Assembly: GCA_903813345.2 (NCBI GenBank)
Contig: CAIIXF020000009.1
Location: 436,001-500,000 of the forward strand
Length of the DNA: 64,000 nucleotides
Direction: 5' to 3'
Source of the DNA: Owenia fusiformis
Lineage: Eukaryota; Annelida; Polychaeta; Sabellida; Oweniidae
A program made the position numbers and the translations under genes. This document shows positions 10,087-22,308 of this stretch, one piece after another (positions within the stretch are counted from its first letter, which is position 1; each line of letters starts with the position of its first letter). Below the pieces are notes generated by a model. It saw only the letters and a program-made list of their open reading frames with translations. It was not told where the DNA came from and did no database searches.

Positions 10087-12129
10087 CACAAATTCTCGGG
10101 ATAAGTTCATATGGTTAAAATAACAAAATAATGAAATGTTACCGTGTGTCTACTTAGCAGTTTGTTCTATGTCATCCCTCCTGCTAGGTTACATTGTGGA
10201 ATGCAGCCAAACACGACACAGAAGGCAGTATTCTGAGGTTATAAAATCTAAATCTTAAAAATTTCCCATTTGCAGCCCTTTGGAGACTCCCGGAATTGGA
10301 CAAAGTAGCTAACGTTGTGATCTTTCACCACTTTATGTGTAGTGTTTTCATTTAGGAGGCCATCTTATTTATACATCATTTCAGGTCTTTAAGAATCAAT
10401 AGATCAATAAGCAAACTAAAATTATAATAATTATCCCACCGAATTAAGTTCGAGGGGGATATAGAGAAGCCGTCTGTCCGTTCGTTCGACCGTGTGTCCT
10501 GGCGATTACTCCAATACCGGTTGACGGATTTGGTTCAAATTTTATAGACTTATGCCTTATGAGTGTAGGAGCTCTGCTCGAGAAGGAATTTTCAATATGG
10601 CTACTCAATTCAAAATGGCCGCCATTTTTCGCAAAAAATGTAATTGTTAATAACTCAAATACAAGTAGACGGATTTGGTTCAGATTTTATATGCTGATGC
10701 CTAGGGGCAAAGGAGTTTCGCACAAAAAGAGATTTTCAAGATGGCCGCTTAATTTAAAATGGCGGCCATTTTTCGTAAAAATATGTAATCTTTGATAACT
10801 CAAATACCAGTGAACGGATTTGGTTGAAATTTTATATGATGATGCTTAGGGACACAGTAGCTATGTTTGACAAAAAATTTTCAAGATGGCCGCTTAATTT
10901 CAAAATGGTGGCAATGTTTCGTAAAAAACGTAATGTTTGATAATTCAAATACCAGTAAACAGATTTGGTTGGAATTTTATATGATTATGCCTAGGGACAT
11001 AGTAGCTCTGTTCAAGAAATAATTTTCAAGATGGCGGCTGAATTTCAAGATGGCGGCCAATTTTTGTAAAAAACGTTATCTTTGATAACTCATATACCAG
11101 TGAACTGATTTGGTTCAAATTTTATATGATGATGCCTAGGGACACAGTTGCTATGTTCGACAAAGAATTTTCAAAATGGCCGCTTTATTTCAAAATGACA
11201 GCAATTTTTCGTTAAAAAAACATAATCTTTGATAACTCAAATACCAGTGAACAGATTTGGTTCAAATTTTATATGATGATGGCTAGGGACACAGTTGCTT
11301 TGTTCAAAATTGAATTTTCAAGATGGCCACTGAACTTCAAAATGGTGGCCATTTTTCGTAAAAAAAAACATAAAATTTTGATAACTCTAATACCAGCGAA
11401 CGGATTTGTTTTAAATTTTATATGCTGATACCTAGGGACACTATAGCTCTGTTCGAGAAAGATTTTCAAAATGACAGCAGAATTTCAAATGGCCACCATT
11501 TTTAGTGTTACGCGATCAGTCACGTGAGCTTGCAAGATGGACGATCTAAATTTCAAAAAATTCTGCTAAGATGAATATCAACCACGGATAGTGGGAAGTC
11601 CTCCATCTAGGAGGTATATACACCAGGTAATGCTACTAAAAATAAAAAAATATGAAAAAATATGGTCACCTGTCCTCTAGATTCAATTTTTGAATGAATC
11701 GTAGCATAATGTACAGATTATTTAATATCATGCTATTCTTGAAACATTTATATGCAAAAATAACTGGGTCGCTCACCTCTTATGCCTATATGTGTTCAGT
11801 ATTCATCAATTCTCGTGAGTAAAATTTCTCCAGGCCATTGAAAAGGCTCAGTAAATTGACAATTTCTATGACAAATAATTTATTTTAAAAATACATATTT
11901 TTTTTATTTTTGATGGAAGCTACGTAACCTGACAAATAATATATAAGTAATATATGGAGGACTTCCCATAACCGTGATATCAACATGTTGTTGCCTTCAT
12001 TGTCGTGTTTGGCTGCGTTCCACAGTGTAACCTAGGAGGGATGACAAAGAACAAACTGCTAAGTAGACACACGGTAACATTTCATTATTTCTTTATTTTC
12101 ACCATATGAACTTCTACCGAGAATTCGGG
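10087..12129. mobile_element. Terminal-inverted-repeat element enclosing a tandem array
   Basis: The left end (10087-10216) and right end (about 11998-12129) are inverted copies over some 130 bp, sharing GTGTGTCTACTTAGCAGTTT and GCAGCCAAACACGACA. A second, inner pair is present at 11565-11612 and 11950-11990 (GGAAGTCCTCCAT and its reverse complement). No transposase was found inside, so the element looks non-autonomous. A related terminus (CACAAATTCTCGGG) recurs on the opposite strand near 33480. No target duplication was resolved. Confidence 0.7.
10520..11510 (+). repeat. ~143-bp tandem repeat, about seven divergent copies
   Basis: Each unit carries GATTTGGTT, AAATTTTATATG, GATGCCTAGGGACA, TTTTCAAGATGGCCG and TTTGATAACTCAAATACCAG in the same order. 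Units start near 10528, 10673, 10817, 10959, 11108, 11250 and 11401. It lies inside the TIR element. The short frame at 10559-10795 comes from the repeat and is not a gene. Confidence 0.85.
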
Positions 12130-12558
12130 GTTTACGGAAAAGACCGACCCCACCGACCACAGACCAGTCGGTGTTTTCCAGAGGTGGCGTTAACAAAATT
12201 TTTTACGTTTTTTACTCACATTTTTGCAACTCTGACGCAAATATTCATTGTCTACTGAGTCTTTCTGACGCACGTTTGTTTCACATGCCAAATTCCCGCT
12301 TGGTACTTGGTTAAATTGATCCCTATACGTGAAAATACGTGATTGATCAAATTTATAATTTTGCTAATTCCGGAAATCTAACATTTCGTTCAGCGCAGTC
12401 GAGCCTCCTTCCTACGCAACGAACGAAACAGCTTTTCAAGATAGATTACCGGGATTCAAGATTTTTATTCAGTTTTATAGGTGGCGTGAGTGTATCTCCC
12501 GGAAGTTGCCATGTTTGTAGCGGGAAGCTTTTGAAAACGTCAAATAAAATTCAATAAA

Positions 12559-15500
12559 ATGCCTGTAGTGAGGCAGTTTCTCGCTAAATGGGTGGAGGAT
12601 TTCAGATGGGTAACAACAGTGCCACCAGATGCTGCCCCAGCAGCGGTGACTGGTATTAGGTGCACTGTGTGCACGAGAGCAAACAAGTCAAATGTGTTTG
12701 CCTCACTCAGGGGAAGTACTGATTTCCAAAGGTCGAGTCTTACGAGGCATGCCACCTCCCCACAGCATCAGATAGCAGTGCAAACTGTTGCCATGCAACA
12801 CGATATGAACAGAGCCCTTAATAACCAGATTGACCACGCAGCTGGAAATATTGATATTCAGTTGTCAACAGTTCTGTTTTTGGCAAAAAAACTCTTGCCA
12901 TTGTCTCTCTTTGAGGACGCAATAAAGCTACAGAAATATAATGGAGTTGAAATTCAAACATACTACCTTCACCACGACAGCATCAATGAAATGCTTGAAG
13001 CCATAAGTGATAGCGTTGATGCTGATTTAATGACTGATCTTACTGAATCTGATTACTTTAGTCTGATTGTCGACGAGAGCTGTGACATTGCCGTTTTTAA
13101 AAAGTTGGTGCTTACTGCTCAGTTTGAGAAACAGGGCGAGGCTGTTGTTAAATATGTAATGGAAGTTGACGTGCCCAACGGAACAGCAGAGGTAATCTAC
13201 AATAGAGTTGAAGAGTGGCTAGTGGAGCAGAATTTGGTTAACAAGCTTAAATTTTTCGGCAGTGATGGGGCACCTGTAATGACAGGTAATCATTTTATTT
13301 CCTAATATATTATATGCATCTTTTTCGTATTGGGCCATTTCAATTTTGAATTCGCCGAATGTTTAAGATTCTACCGTATTCAATTTAAATAATGCCCAGT
13401 ATTGTGGTCGGTCTTATATTGCCGTTTTAGACTTTGGAATGATTGCAAAAATGTTGAATTTCAACATGAAACGCTTCGACCCCTGGGTGTTATTAAAGGT
13501 GCCAACAGGATTGCAAAGTTAAAAGTCTGATAACTCATTTCATGAGGGTCACACTGACCTTTGCTCATTGTAACAAGTGAGATCATTAGTGACATTTTTA
13601 AATACTTATGTTTGGTTTCAAAATGTGTTTTAGGTGTTCACAATGGAGTAGGAGCGCGGCTGAAGCGACTTATACCGGATCTTATACATATCCACTGTGT
13701 GGCTCATAAAGCCGCCCTGGTGTGTCATAATGCATCTCAAAACGTACCAAGGATCTCAAACTTTATCAATCATCTGCAGTCGCTGTATCGATTCTTCTCA
13801 AATTCTCCTGTGAGGTATGAGAAGATTCGTCACTGCTATGATATTCTAAATGGTGATGAGGGAAGAGGATTTATCACACTTAAGAGACCATGTGGTACTA
13901 GGTATTTAAGATTTCATTGATACACTTTTTCACCTGTATTGTAATAGCCTATAGACATTTAAAAAAAATTCTCAACTTCATGTAATATACAACGACATAC
14001 ATACACATATACAAGTAGAAATTATCTTGATTTTCTTGTATCGGACAGATATTTTTCTTTTACTGGACAAATTTCCAGTTGTATAAATATCAAACACAAA
14101 ACTGGTGGTGAAACTGGTAACTACCTACTGGTACATTGGTAATTCTAAAGATAATGTATTCTTCACAAAACAAAAATCATTTGTCTCCATCAGTTTGTGT
14201 CTAGCATGACTAAAATAGTATAAGTGCAATAGTTGCTCCATTTCAAAATTTGCAATAAGTCACATTTTTATTTTAGATGGCTTAGTGTCCATCAAGCTGT
14301 TGACGCGCTCGTCAATGACTGGGAAGCCATCTGTACATCTCTTGATGAAATGGCTTTGGATGATGCTTCGGCCCATGGACATCTTAACCATGCTCGAAGT
14401 ACCTGGTTCATTGGGATTGCCAATGCACTTTTAGACATCATGCCCCTCTTCACAAAAATGTCCAAGACGTTCCAGAAGGATGGTCTAACTTATGATGTGA
14501 GTTAAATTTAAACATTGTCAAAAATTTGACAAAGTTAATATTGCCCTATTGCCCATATCAAAGAAATTTATGATACTAAGCGTCTCTAAAATTACCACAA
14601 TACTGTTAATTACTTTGATGTCGCACCAGTACCAGTTTTTATTCCCCTCATTACATTGGTGGGCTGAATGAATTTTGTCAAATTAAATGGCCATCACCAT
14701 TTTTGCTTTTTGCCAGTTTCAATAGCACCAAATTAAAGGAATTTACAGTATGTATACATTTTTGTGTATCTTTTGTCATTGCCCCATATTTTGAAGAATT
14801 TCTGTTTATAATTTTATTGACAATTCGTGTTAATCATTCCTAGAAAGTGATACTTGACAATTTACAAAATCTTCCTGAAGGTCTGCAGATGGAAACCTCT
14901 ACAACATGTTATACTTACTGTTTTTTTATTGTGTTTTATAGAGAGTGGTTGAAACCGTTGTTATAACAAAGGCGACACTAAATGACTTGATAGCCAATTT
15001 TGAGCTACCACTCACCTCTCAGCTTCTCCAGGAATTGTTGGCAAATTATGATGCTGCGACAGGGAGATCTGCATACCATGGCATTGACTTGGCTTTTCAG
15101 CAGGGATTTCCAAATCAGTTTACAGATGTCATAAGTGAGTTTTGTCATATCTCATGTAAATGATGTGTAGCCAATAGCATGGTAAAATTGGTTGCTTCAG
15201 TCAACAGTCTTTATATGCCCTAGGCATGCAACATGTTTATATTCAATGTGGTAAATTGACCAGTTCTTGTATTCCAGTATTATGGGATTTTCAATTCTGA
15301 CAAATTACTGACAAACATGAATATCAGAAGAGCTGTTCTAAGTGTGTTTACAGTACAAGTATAACTTTTACCATTGCTGACATGAACATACTCAAGCAAT
15401 TGCAAACATTTTTTGGTGACATTCCAAGTACTGTTCATCATGTTCATGTTTCAAACACATATTTAAACACACATACATAGAAAAATCACACATTCTTATT

Positions 15501-16046
15501 TAGCTAATATTCATTTTTGCAGAGGGATTCATGCGGCGCCTGCACGATAATCTAAATGAAAGATTCCCCCAACATGGCCTTGATGTTCTATCAGCTTTGG
15601 ATACTGTACTAAATCCAAAGGGCTACCAGCCAGGTGCTGACTGGGGCCGGCAGCAGCTAGATTTTTTGATCGAACATTATGGTTTGCAACAACGTGTTCG
15701 CCAAGACTGGCCCATGTACAAAAATCTACTCCAGCTCAAAAATGCCGTTGGTCTGGACTTTCAGAAGTTTTGCAACCTATTGGCCACTGATGTTGTGTAT
15801 GGCCAACAATACCCTGATTACAAAAAGCTTGCCAAAATAGCCATTGTGATATCATTAAACTCTGCCAGTGCAGAGCGTGCATTCAGCGTCCAGAACCGAA
15901 TAAAAACAAAAAGCAGGGCAAAACTGGGTTGGGAGAACCTCGACAAATTGATCTGTGTAGCCATTAATGCCCCTCAATACGAGGATTATGATTACACTGA
16001 TGACCGTAGACGGTTCGTGGCAAGGAAGGAACGTCGCAAAGTGTAA
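12559..16046 (+). CDS. hAT-family transposase (ZNF862/KIAA1586-like), five exons, 643 aa
   Basis: Exons 12559-13285, 13634-13901, 14277-14496, 14942-15134 and 15523-16046 all have GT-AG borders and join without a frame break to 1932 nt. Order along the protein: an N-terminal TTF/BED-like zinc finger (C35-x2-C38, then RHATSPQH), first catalytic Asp in VDES (D172), second in GSDGAP (D236), CxxH (C264/H267), the conserved RW (332-333) opening exon 3, and a C-terminal hATC dimerisation region with Glu in SAERAF (E587). This D/D/E layout is that of hAT transposases, which cut and paste DNA between short inverted repeats in the nucleus. Start chosen as the first ATG, preceded by AATAAA. All key residues are present, so the copy may be active or recently active. 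A host-domesticated gene is the alternative, but flanking inverted repeats favour a transposon. Confidence 0.88.
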
Positions 16047-16218
16047 TTCCCCAGGCTGAATGGGTCAATTTGTGTAACTCCACACAGGGAGAAACTCCTC
16101 TCCCACTCCACTCACACCCATGACTCGCTGGACCAGATAATCAGATGATTAATAGTGACATTTTTCTTGCAATTGCCTAATTAATTAATTGTTAGTTGTT
16201 AATGTGCTATAAGAGTAC

Positions 16219-16224
16219 AATAAA
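16219..16224 (+). terminator. Polyadenylation signal of the hAT transposase
   Basis: AATAAA lies 173 nt after the stop codon and inside the element, the expected place for the transcript end. Confidence 0.6.
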
Positions 16225-17239
16225 AGGTATGCACAAAATCAAAAAAATAGATTTTGTATGTGGTTTCTACATTTTGTATGCATTTTTACTCAAGAAAAAC
16301 ACTTTGTTAGCTTTGACTCAACTTTTTTTCTTGTGACTCACTTTTTTGAAACTACCTGAGTCATGATGACTCACAAAAATATATGCCTACCGCCACCGCT
16401 GTAGCCCCAAAACAGGGTTTGAAAAAATATGGAAAAGACCGACCACTATGTAAAAGACCGACCAAAAGAAAAAAAGCCTGACTTGACACTAGGGTGTTCC
16501 AGAATATGGCTTTTTCATGCTAGCAAGATGCAGTTCAGCCCAGATGGGCTCTTGATAGTAAATTTTAAGCTGAAAAAATTTCTGTTCCTAAAATCGTATT
16601 TGACCCCCCCCCCCCCCCTACCGACGTTTTTGCGAAAACTGGTAAAAAACGGCAAAAAACGTCATTTTCTAGCCTTACAAGGTAAAATATGAAGGATGGA
16701 TGTCAGAAACCTTGTCAAAATCATTAGTGCTGTCCCCAGGTCTGATTTCGGTGATCGGCTAGTAAAAAAGGTTTGAGGGTATCATTTTGTTCTAGACACT
16801 CGCTAGAGTAAATTATCCTAACTTGAGTAAAAATGTGTGGTAAGTGAATTCGCTATGGGCAGTTAGAGAGGCGCCATTTATTCATTTTCAAACAGGGGGT
16901 AGGGGTATAAAATAATTTTTTATCACATTTTAATAGTAAAATGACATTGAAATACTAATAAAATCTTATCAAAAACATTATTTACAATCAGTATGAATTT
17001 TCTTGTGTGGATTAGGGTGAAAATAAGGGCATATTTTGAAATTCACTACAGGGGCGCCACCTACTTTCATACTTCTACCACGTGTAATAACTTATTTTAG
17101 ATTCGTTAAGGTACGAAATGTACTGAAAAAAATCAATCTAAAGGACCTATATATGTTCATACCACATACTTAAAATTGGATCAATAGCTTATGTACCGGG
17201 GGAGAAAAAAATTCTTGTAATTTAAAAATGTGGCATCAT

Positions 17240-18370
17240 GCAGGATAGGGGTGACCATATCTCACATGATTAACTTCCAAAATATGGAGCATATGTATCT
17301 CAAATGTACTCAAAATGGTGTATGTACTCTTGCTTTGTCATAATATTACTAATAAGAAGTAGAAAAATGATTGAACAATTTAAAAAAATATTAATTCTCA
17401 TTTTGGCTTCAGACGTCCCAGGGGTGACCATATCTCACCTTAATAACTTCCAAAATATGGAGCATTTGTATCTCAAATGTGCTCAAAATGGTGTATGTAC
17501 TCTTGCTTTGTCATAATAATACTAAAAAGAAGTAAAAAAATGATTGTACATTTAAAAAAATATTAATTCTCATTTTGGCTTCTGACATTCCAGGGGTGAC
17601 CATATCCCACCTTAATAACTTCCAAAATATGGAGCATTTGTATCTCAAATATGCTCAAAATGGTGTAAGTACTCTTGCTTTGTCATAATATTACTAATAC
17701 GAAGTAGAAAAATTATTGTACATTCTAAAAAATATTAATTCTCATTTTGGCTTATGACATTCCAGGGGTGACCATATCTCACCTTAATAACTTCCAAAAT
17801 ATGGAGCATATGTATCTCAAATGTGCTCAAAATGGTGTATATAGTCTTATCTTGTCATAATATTACTAATAAGATGTAGGAAAATGATTGCACATTTTTA
17901 AAAATATTAATTTTCATTTTGGTGTACCAGGGGTGACCATATCTCACCTTAATAACTTCCAAAATATGGAGCATATGTATCTCAAATGTACTCAAAATGG
18001 TGTATGTACTCTTGCTTTGTCATAATATTATACTAATAAGAAGTAGGAAAATGATTATACATTTAAAAAATTTTAATTTTAGCTTCTGACGTCCCTCAAT
18101 AACTTTTAAAATTATGTAACATATACAAATATACCAAAAATGAGGTAGTAGTCTTGCCTTGTCATAATACTATTCATGAGATGTAAAAAAATTATTACAC
18201 CTTTTTTTAATTGAAATTTTCATTTTAGCTTCCGAATCTGACATCTCAGGGGTAATTATATCTCACTTTGATATAACTCTCATATATGCAACATATGCAT
18301 CTCAAATGTGTGCTCAAAATGGTATGATTAATAGTCTTGTTTTGTCATATTTATTGAGATTCATGGAATC
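17240..18370 (+). repeat. ~175-bp tandem repeat in the left palindrome arm
   Basis: About seven units, each with GGGTGACCATATCTCAC, TAACTTCCAAAATATGGAGC, ATCTCAAATG and GTACTCTTGCTTTGTCATAA. Units begin near 17248, 17419, 17591, 17765, 17930, 18090 and 18245, with the last two strongly diverged. Short frames here (for example 17304-17516) follow the repeat and are not genes. Confidence 0.9.
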
Positions 18371-19119
18371 AGAAGTTCAGAATTTATGGATTTGACTGTC
18401 TCCCCTGCAGGCTGCAGCTACATATAATTCAGAGACATTAAGATCTACTTTCAAATATTTGCATCTTCTCCCCAAACACTCCTTGGAACAATGGACGATA
18501 AGTCTTTTGCATGCCTTGGATGCAACATCTTTTGTATAATGGTAGCCTATCAGTAGTGTGAGTAGCCTAGCCTCATTTACCAAAATTGGCCCCTTAACCC
18601 CAAATCTAAAAATAATGCAATTGTTCCAAAAGCTAAGCTCTTCTTTGGGACCCTAGAAGTGTGGGACATCACAATCATAGATAAATATTTCATTACAATC
18701 AATGTATGTTGTATGACAAACATGCAAACTAGAGAATGTTAATGTGGCTAGAAAGATTTATCATTACAAAGAGCTCCTTTTCCCGTATTTTACATACTCA
18801 AAATCCCTTAATTCAGTGTATAATCCAAGGTGCATATATTGCAGGCCACAGGATAACATATTAACACCTTACCAACAGTTGCCATTACTTCATAAATGGA
18901 GTAAATCTCATCCATTGTACCTGTAAAGGCTGTTTGGGGAGCAGATGCAAATATTTCAAAGCAGATATTATTTGCCCTGAATTATATGTAGCTGTAGAGG
19001 AGACAGTCAAAATCCATTGATTCTGAACTGTTGATTTTATGATTCTCAATGAATATGACAAAACAAGACTATAATTATACCATTTTGAGCACACATTTGA
19101 GATCCATATCGTGAGAGTT
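18371..19119. other. Centre of the giant palindrome
   Basis: Diverged inverted segments (GGATTTGACTGTCTCCCCTG near 18390 against the reverse complement near 18995-19015; TTTGCATCTTCTCCCCAAAC near 18458 against 18935-18955) surround a unique core at about 18560-18890. No gene was recognised in the core. Confidence 0.6.
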
Positions 19120-20170
19120 ATCAAGGTGAGATAGCCCTTAGTACACCAGAGGCTAAAATTAAAATTAAAAAAAAATGCAATCATTTTTCTACATTTCATT
19201 TAAGTAATATGAAAAGGACAGGACTTTTCTGAGAATATTTGAGGATTATATGTTACGTATCTTAGAGTATCTTAGAAGTTATTATTATTATATGGTGCAA
19301 TATGATTACCCTGGAACATAAGAAGCTAAAATTAAAATTTTTGAATTGTATAATTATTTTTCTACTTCTTATTAGTAATATTATGACAAAGCAAGAGTAC
19401 ATACACCTTTTTGAGTACACTTGAGATACAAATGCTCCATATTTTGGAAGTTATTAAAGTGAGATATGGTCACCCCTGGGACGTCAGAAGCCAAAATGAG
19501 AATTCATATTATTTTAAATGTACAATCATTTTTTACTTCTTATAAGTAATATTATGACAAAGCAAGAGTACATACACCTTTTTGAGCACATTTGAGATAC
19601 ATATGCTCCATATTTTGGAAGTTATTAAGGTGAGATATGGTCACCCCTGGGACGTCAGAAGCCAAAATGAGAATCAATATTTTTTAAAATGTACAATCAT
19701 TTTTCTACTTCTTATTAGTACTATTATGACAAATCAAGAGTACATACACCATTTTGAGTACATTTGAGATACATATGCTCCATATTTTGGAAGTTATTAA
19801 GGTGAGATATCGTCACCCCTGGGACTTCAGAAGCCAGAATGAGAATCAATATTTTTTAAAATGTACAATCATTTTTCTACTTCTTATAAGTAATATTATG
19901 ACAAAGCAAGAGTAAATTCACCATTTTGAGTTCATTTGAGATACATATGCTCCATATTTTGGAAGTTATTAAGGTGAGATATGGTCACCCCTGAGACGTC
20001 AGAAGCCAAAATGAGAATTAATATTTTTTAAAATGTACAATCATTTTTCTACTTCTTATTAGTAATATTATGACAAAGCAAGAGTACATACACCATTTTG
20101 AGTACATTTGAGATACATATGCTCCATATTTTGGAAGTTAATCATGTGAGATATGGTCACCCCTATCCTG
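19120..20170 (-). repeat. ~175-bp tandem repeat in the right palindrome arm
   Basis: The same unit in opposite orientation, about seven copies, with the outermost best conserved. Together with the left array it makes the arms capable of pairing in several registers. Confidence 0.9.
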
Positions 20171-21060
20171 CATGATGCCACAATTTTAAATTTCAATAAT
20201 TTTTTTCTCCGCCAGTACAAAAGCTATCGATCCAATTTTTAGTATGTGGTATGAACATATATAGGTCCTTCAGAATGAATTTTTTCAGTACATTTCGTAC
20301 CTTAACGAATCTAAAATAAGTTATTACACGTGGTAGAAGTATGAAAATAACTGGCGCCCCTGTAGTGAATTTCAAGTTATGCCCTTATTTTCACCCTAAT
20401 CCACACAAGAAAATTCATACTGATTGTAAATAATGTTTTTGATAAGATTTTATTAGTATTTCAATGTCATTTTACTATTAAAATGTGTTAAAAATTATTT
20501 TATACACCTACCCCCTGTTTGAAAATGAATAGATGGCGCCTCTTTAACTGCCCATAGCGAATTCACTTACCACACATTTTTACTCAAGTTAGGATAATTT
20601 ACTCTAGAGAGTGTCTGGAACAAAATGATACCCTCAAACCTTTTTTACTAGCCGATCACCGAAATCAGACCTGGGGACAGCACTACATTAGGTTATGGTC
20701 ATTATGTATTATCATACAGTTGAAAACATAGTATACCTTGTTCATTAATTATTTAACCCTTTTCCTACTAATATTTGAGCGAAAATCGCAAATATATCAC
20801 ATTTTGAAACAAACTATTTGCTCTTTTACTGTTATTCATATGGTAGCTTATCTCTAACTACTAAACACCATCAAACTGGTAATACTGATGGTAATAACAA
20901 TTAGATAAATGGTACTGCAAGGGTTAAGCACTGTAAACCATATTTTAGAGTCCTGGTTATAAGGTGATCATGCATTCATTTAGATAATGGTTTACACTGA
21001 ATTAGTTCCACCCATGTACTCATAAATGATCTAACATGTTATAATAACAATGTCTAATGT

Positions 21061-21573
21061 CTACAGATTATTCTGCATTTCATTTTTTAGGAATGCAGGG
21101 ATCTTGGCCCTATGAGAGGAGGAAACCAGAATCATTCTAGCCCTCACAGTGCCATCACGGGCAGCATTGGCGTAGTCTTGTATGTCTTTTACGCTCCTCT
21201 CTGCAGCGTCATTAACCACATACAGATTATGCACAATAGCTGCTAATGTAATAAATCCTTGATGTGTAGCCCACTGGTTGATGGGTAGATTGAGCCAATT
21301 TGTATCCCCATTTGTAAGATCAAATAACAACCAAGATCTTGGCCCTAAAAAGTCAATAAGTTCTTGGTTGGGCTGAATGAGTATATCAGTGTGAAAATCT
21401 GGCTTCCCAGGATTGAAGACATTTGGTCTTTGGATTCCCAATAGATGTCTTGCCATACTTTCCCGTGTGATGTTATCCAGGCCATCATCAAACAGGGCAA
21501 AGACTACCAGGGATTCAGTGAGGTACCATTGGTGTCTGAGTACGGTATGGAGGATTTCACTTCCTGGGCTATC
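21061..21573 (-). CDS. Transposase-like fragment, copy 1 (longest)
   Basis: The frame is open from just after a TGA at 21574-21576 to the stop at 21061. The first ATG is at 21456 (131 residues), but about 39 upstream codons are also open and protein-like (LRHQWYLTESLVVFALF), so this is probably an exon whose acceptor lies at about 21540-21573. The C-terminal part has VVNDAAERSVKDIQDYA; an ND-AER-V signature ends several transposase-like proteins seen in invertebrates, where the Glu could be a catalytic residue. That link is my inference. It sits in the left arm of the 7.58-kb foldback. It differs from the other two copies at only a few positions (N for T, F for Y). The N-terminal catalytic region is absent. 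Confidence 0.5.
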   Translation of the reverse strand, partial: DSPGSEILHTVLRHQWYLTESLVVFALFDDGLDNITRESMARHLLGIQRPNVFNPGKPDFHTDILIQPNQELIDFLGPRSWLLFDLTNGDTNWLNLPINQWATHQGFITLAAIVHNLYVVNDAAERSVKDIQDYANAARDGTVRARMILVSSSHRAKIPAFLKNEMQNNL

Positions 21574-21803
21574 TCATTATCTACATCCTAGAATATATTA
21601 GAAGTTTTTTACTTATTGACCTGCATGTTATGAACACTCCAATATTTTTTACTTATTACCACTGTACATTTTGCAGAGACACCATCACCACGCCTTGACC
21701 TACAGCTCTGCAAACACATGTGTATCTTTGAGGTAAATCCATATGCCAGGCATTCAAAATGTACAGTTGTAATAAGTAAAAAATATTGGAGTGTTTATAA
21801 CTT

Positions 21804-22092
21804 TTTAGGGCCAAGATCTTGGTTGTTATTTGATCTTACAAATGGGGATACAACTTGGCTCAATCTACCCATCAACCAGTGGGCTACACATCAAGGATAT
21901 ATTACATTAGCAGCTATTGTGCATAATCTATATGTGGTTAATGACGCTGCAGAGAGGAGCGTAAAAGACATACAAGACTACGCCAATGCTGCCCGTGATG
22001 GCACTGTGAGGGCTAGAATGATTCTGGTTTCCTCCTCTCATAGGGCCAAGATCCCTGCATTCCTAAAAAATGAAATGCAGAATAATCTGTAG
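21804..22092 (+). pseudogene. Transposase-like fragment, copy 2 (5'-truncated)
   Basis: Same protein as the other two copies but starting only at FLGPRSWLLFDL. The sequence before 21804 instead mirrors 21629-21670, so the reading frame from 21718 has an unrelated N-terminus. From there to the stop at 22092 it is identical in protein to copy 3. It forms an inverted pair with copy 1 around a centre near 21710. Homology continues past the stop to about 22308, then ends abruptly. Confidence 0.6.
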
Positions 22093-22308
22093 ACATTAGA
22101 CATTGTTATTATAACATGTTAGATCATTTATGAGTACATGGGTGGAACTAATTCAGTGCAAACCATTATCTAAATGAATGCATGATCACCTTATAACCAG
22201 GACTCTAAAATATGGTTTACAGTGCTTAACCCTTGCAGTACCATTTATCTAATTGTTATTACCATCAGTATTACCAGTTTGATGGTGTTTAGTAGTAAGA
22301 GATAAGTC

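Larger units (their letters stand above)
12179..16401 (+). mobile_element. hAT-superfamily DNA transposon, apparently intact
   Basis: The left end CAGAGGTGGCGT at 12179 and the right end CTACCGCCACCGCTG ending at 16401 are short imperfect inverted repeats of the CAG-N-GGTGGCG type common in hAT elements. Between them lies one complete transposase gene in the + orientation. Subterminal regions share GACTCA/ACTCAC-type motifs. The 8-bp flanks (GTGTTTTC and TAGCCCCA) do not match, so the target duplication is missing. The ends may be wrong by a few bases, or a flank was later rearranged. Both flanks carry GGAAAAGACCGACC (12135 and 16431), suggesting insertion into an older repeat. Size is 4.2 kb. 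Confidence 0.8.
16725..20685. mobile_element. 3.96-kb giant palindrome inserted in the left arm of the larger foldback
   Basis: Perfectly mirrored ends, TAGTGCTGTCCCCAGGTC and its reverse complement, are flanked by CAT (16722-16724 and 20686-20688). The uninterrupted sequence in the other arm reads ATCATTAGG, confirming the insertion point. The target duplication is 3 bp with symmetric ends, up to 6 bp if the ends are set asymmetrically. Arms of about 1.85 kb (to about 18560 and from about 18890) match closely at their outer ~500 bp and diverge towards the centre. No transposase was found. The ends read TAGTG inward, the reverse of CACTA elements, so I do not assign it to that family. Confidence 0.88.

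Noticed and set aside
16725-20685. CACTA/EnSpm element because of a 3-bp duplication and CACTA/TAGTG at the ends
   Set aside because: The ends are in the opposite sense (5' TAGTG, 3' CACTA) to true CACTA elements and no transposase was found.
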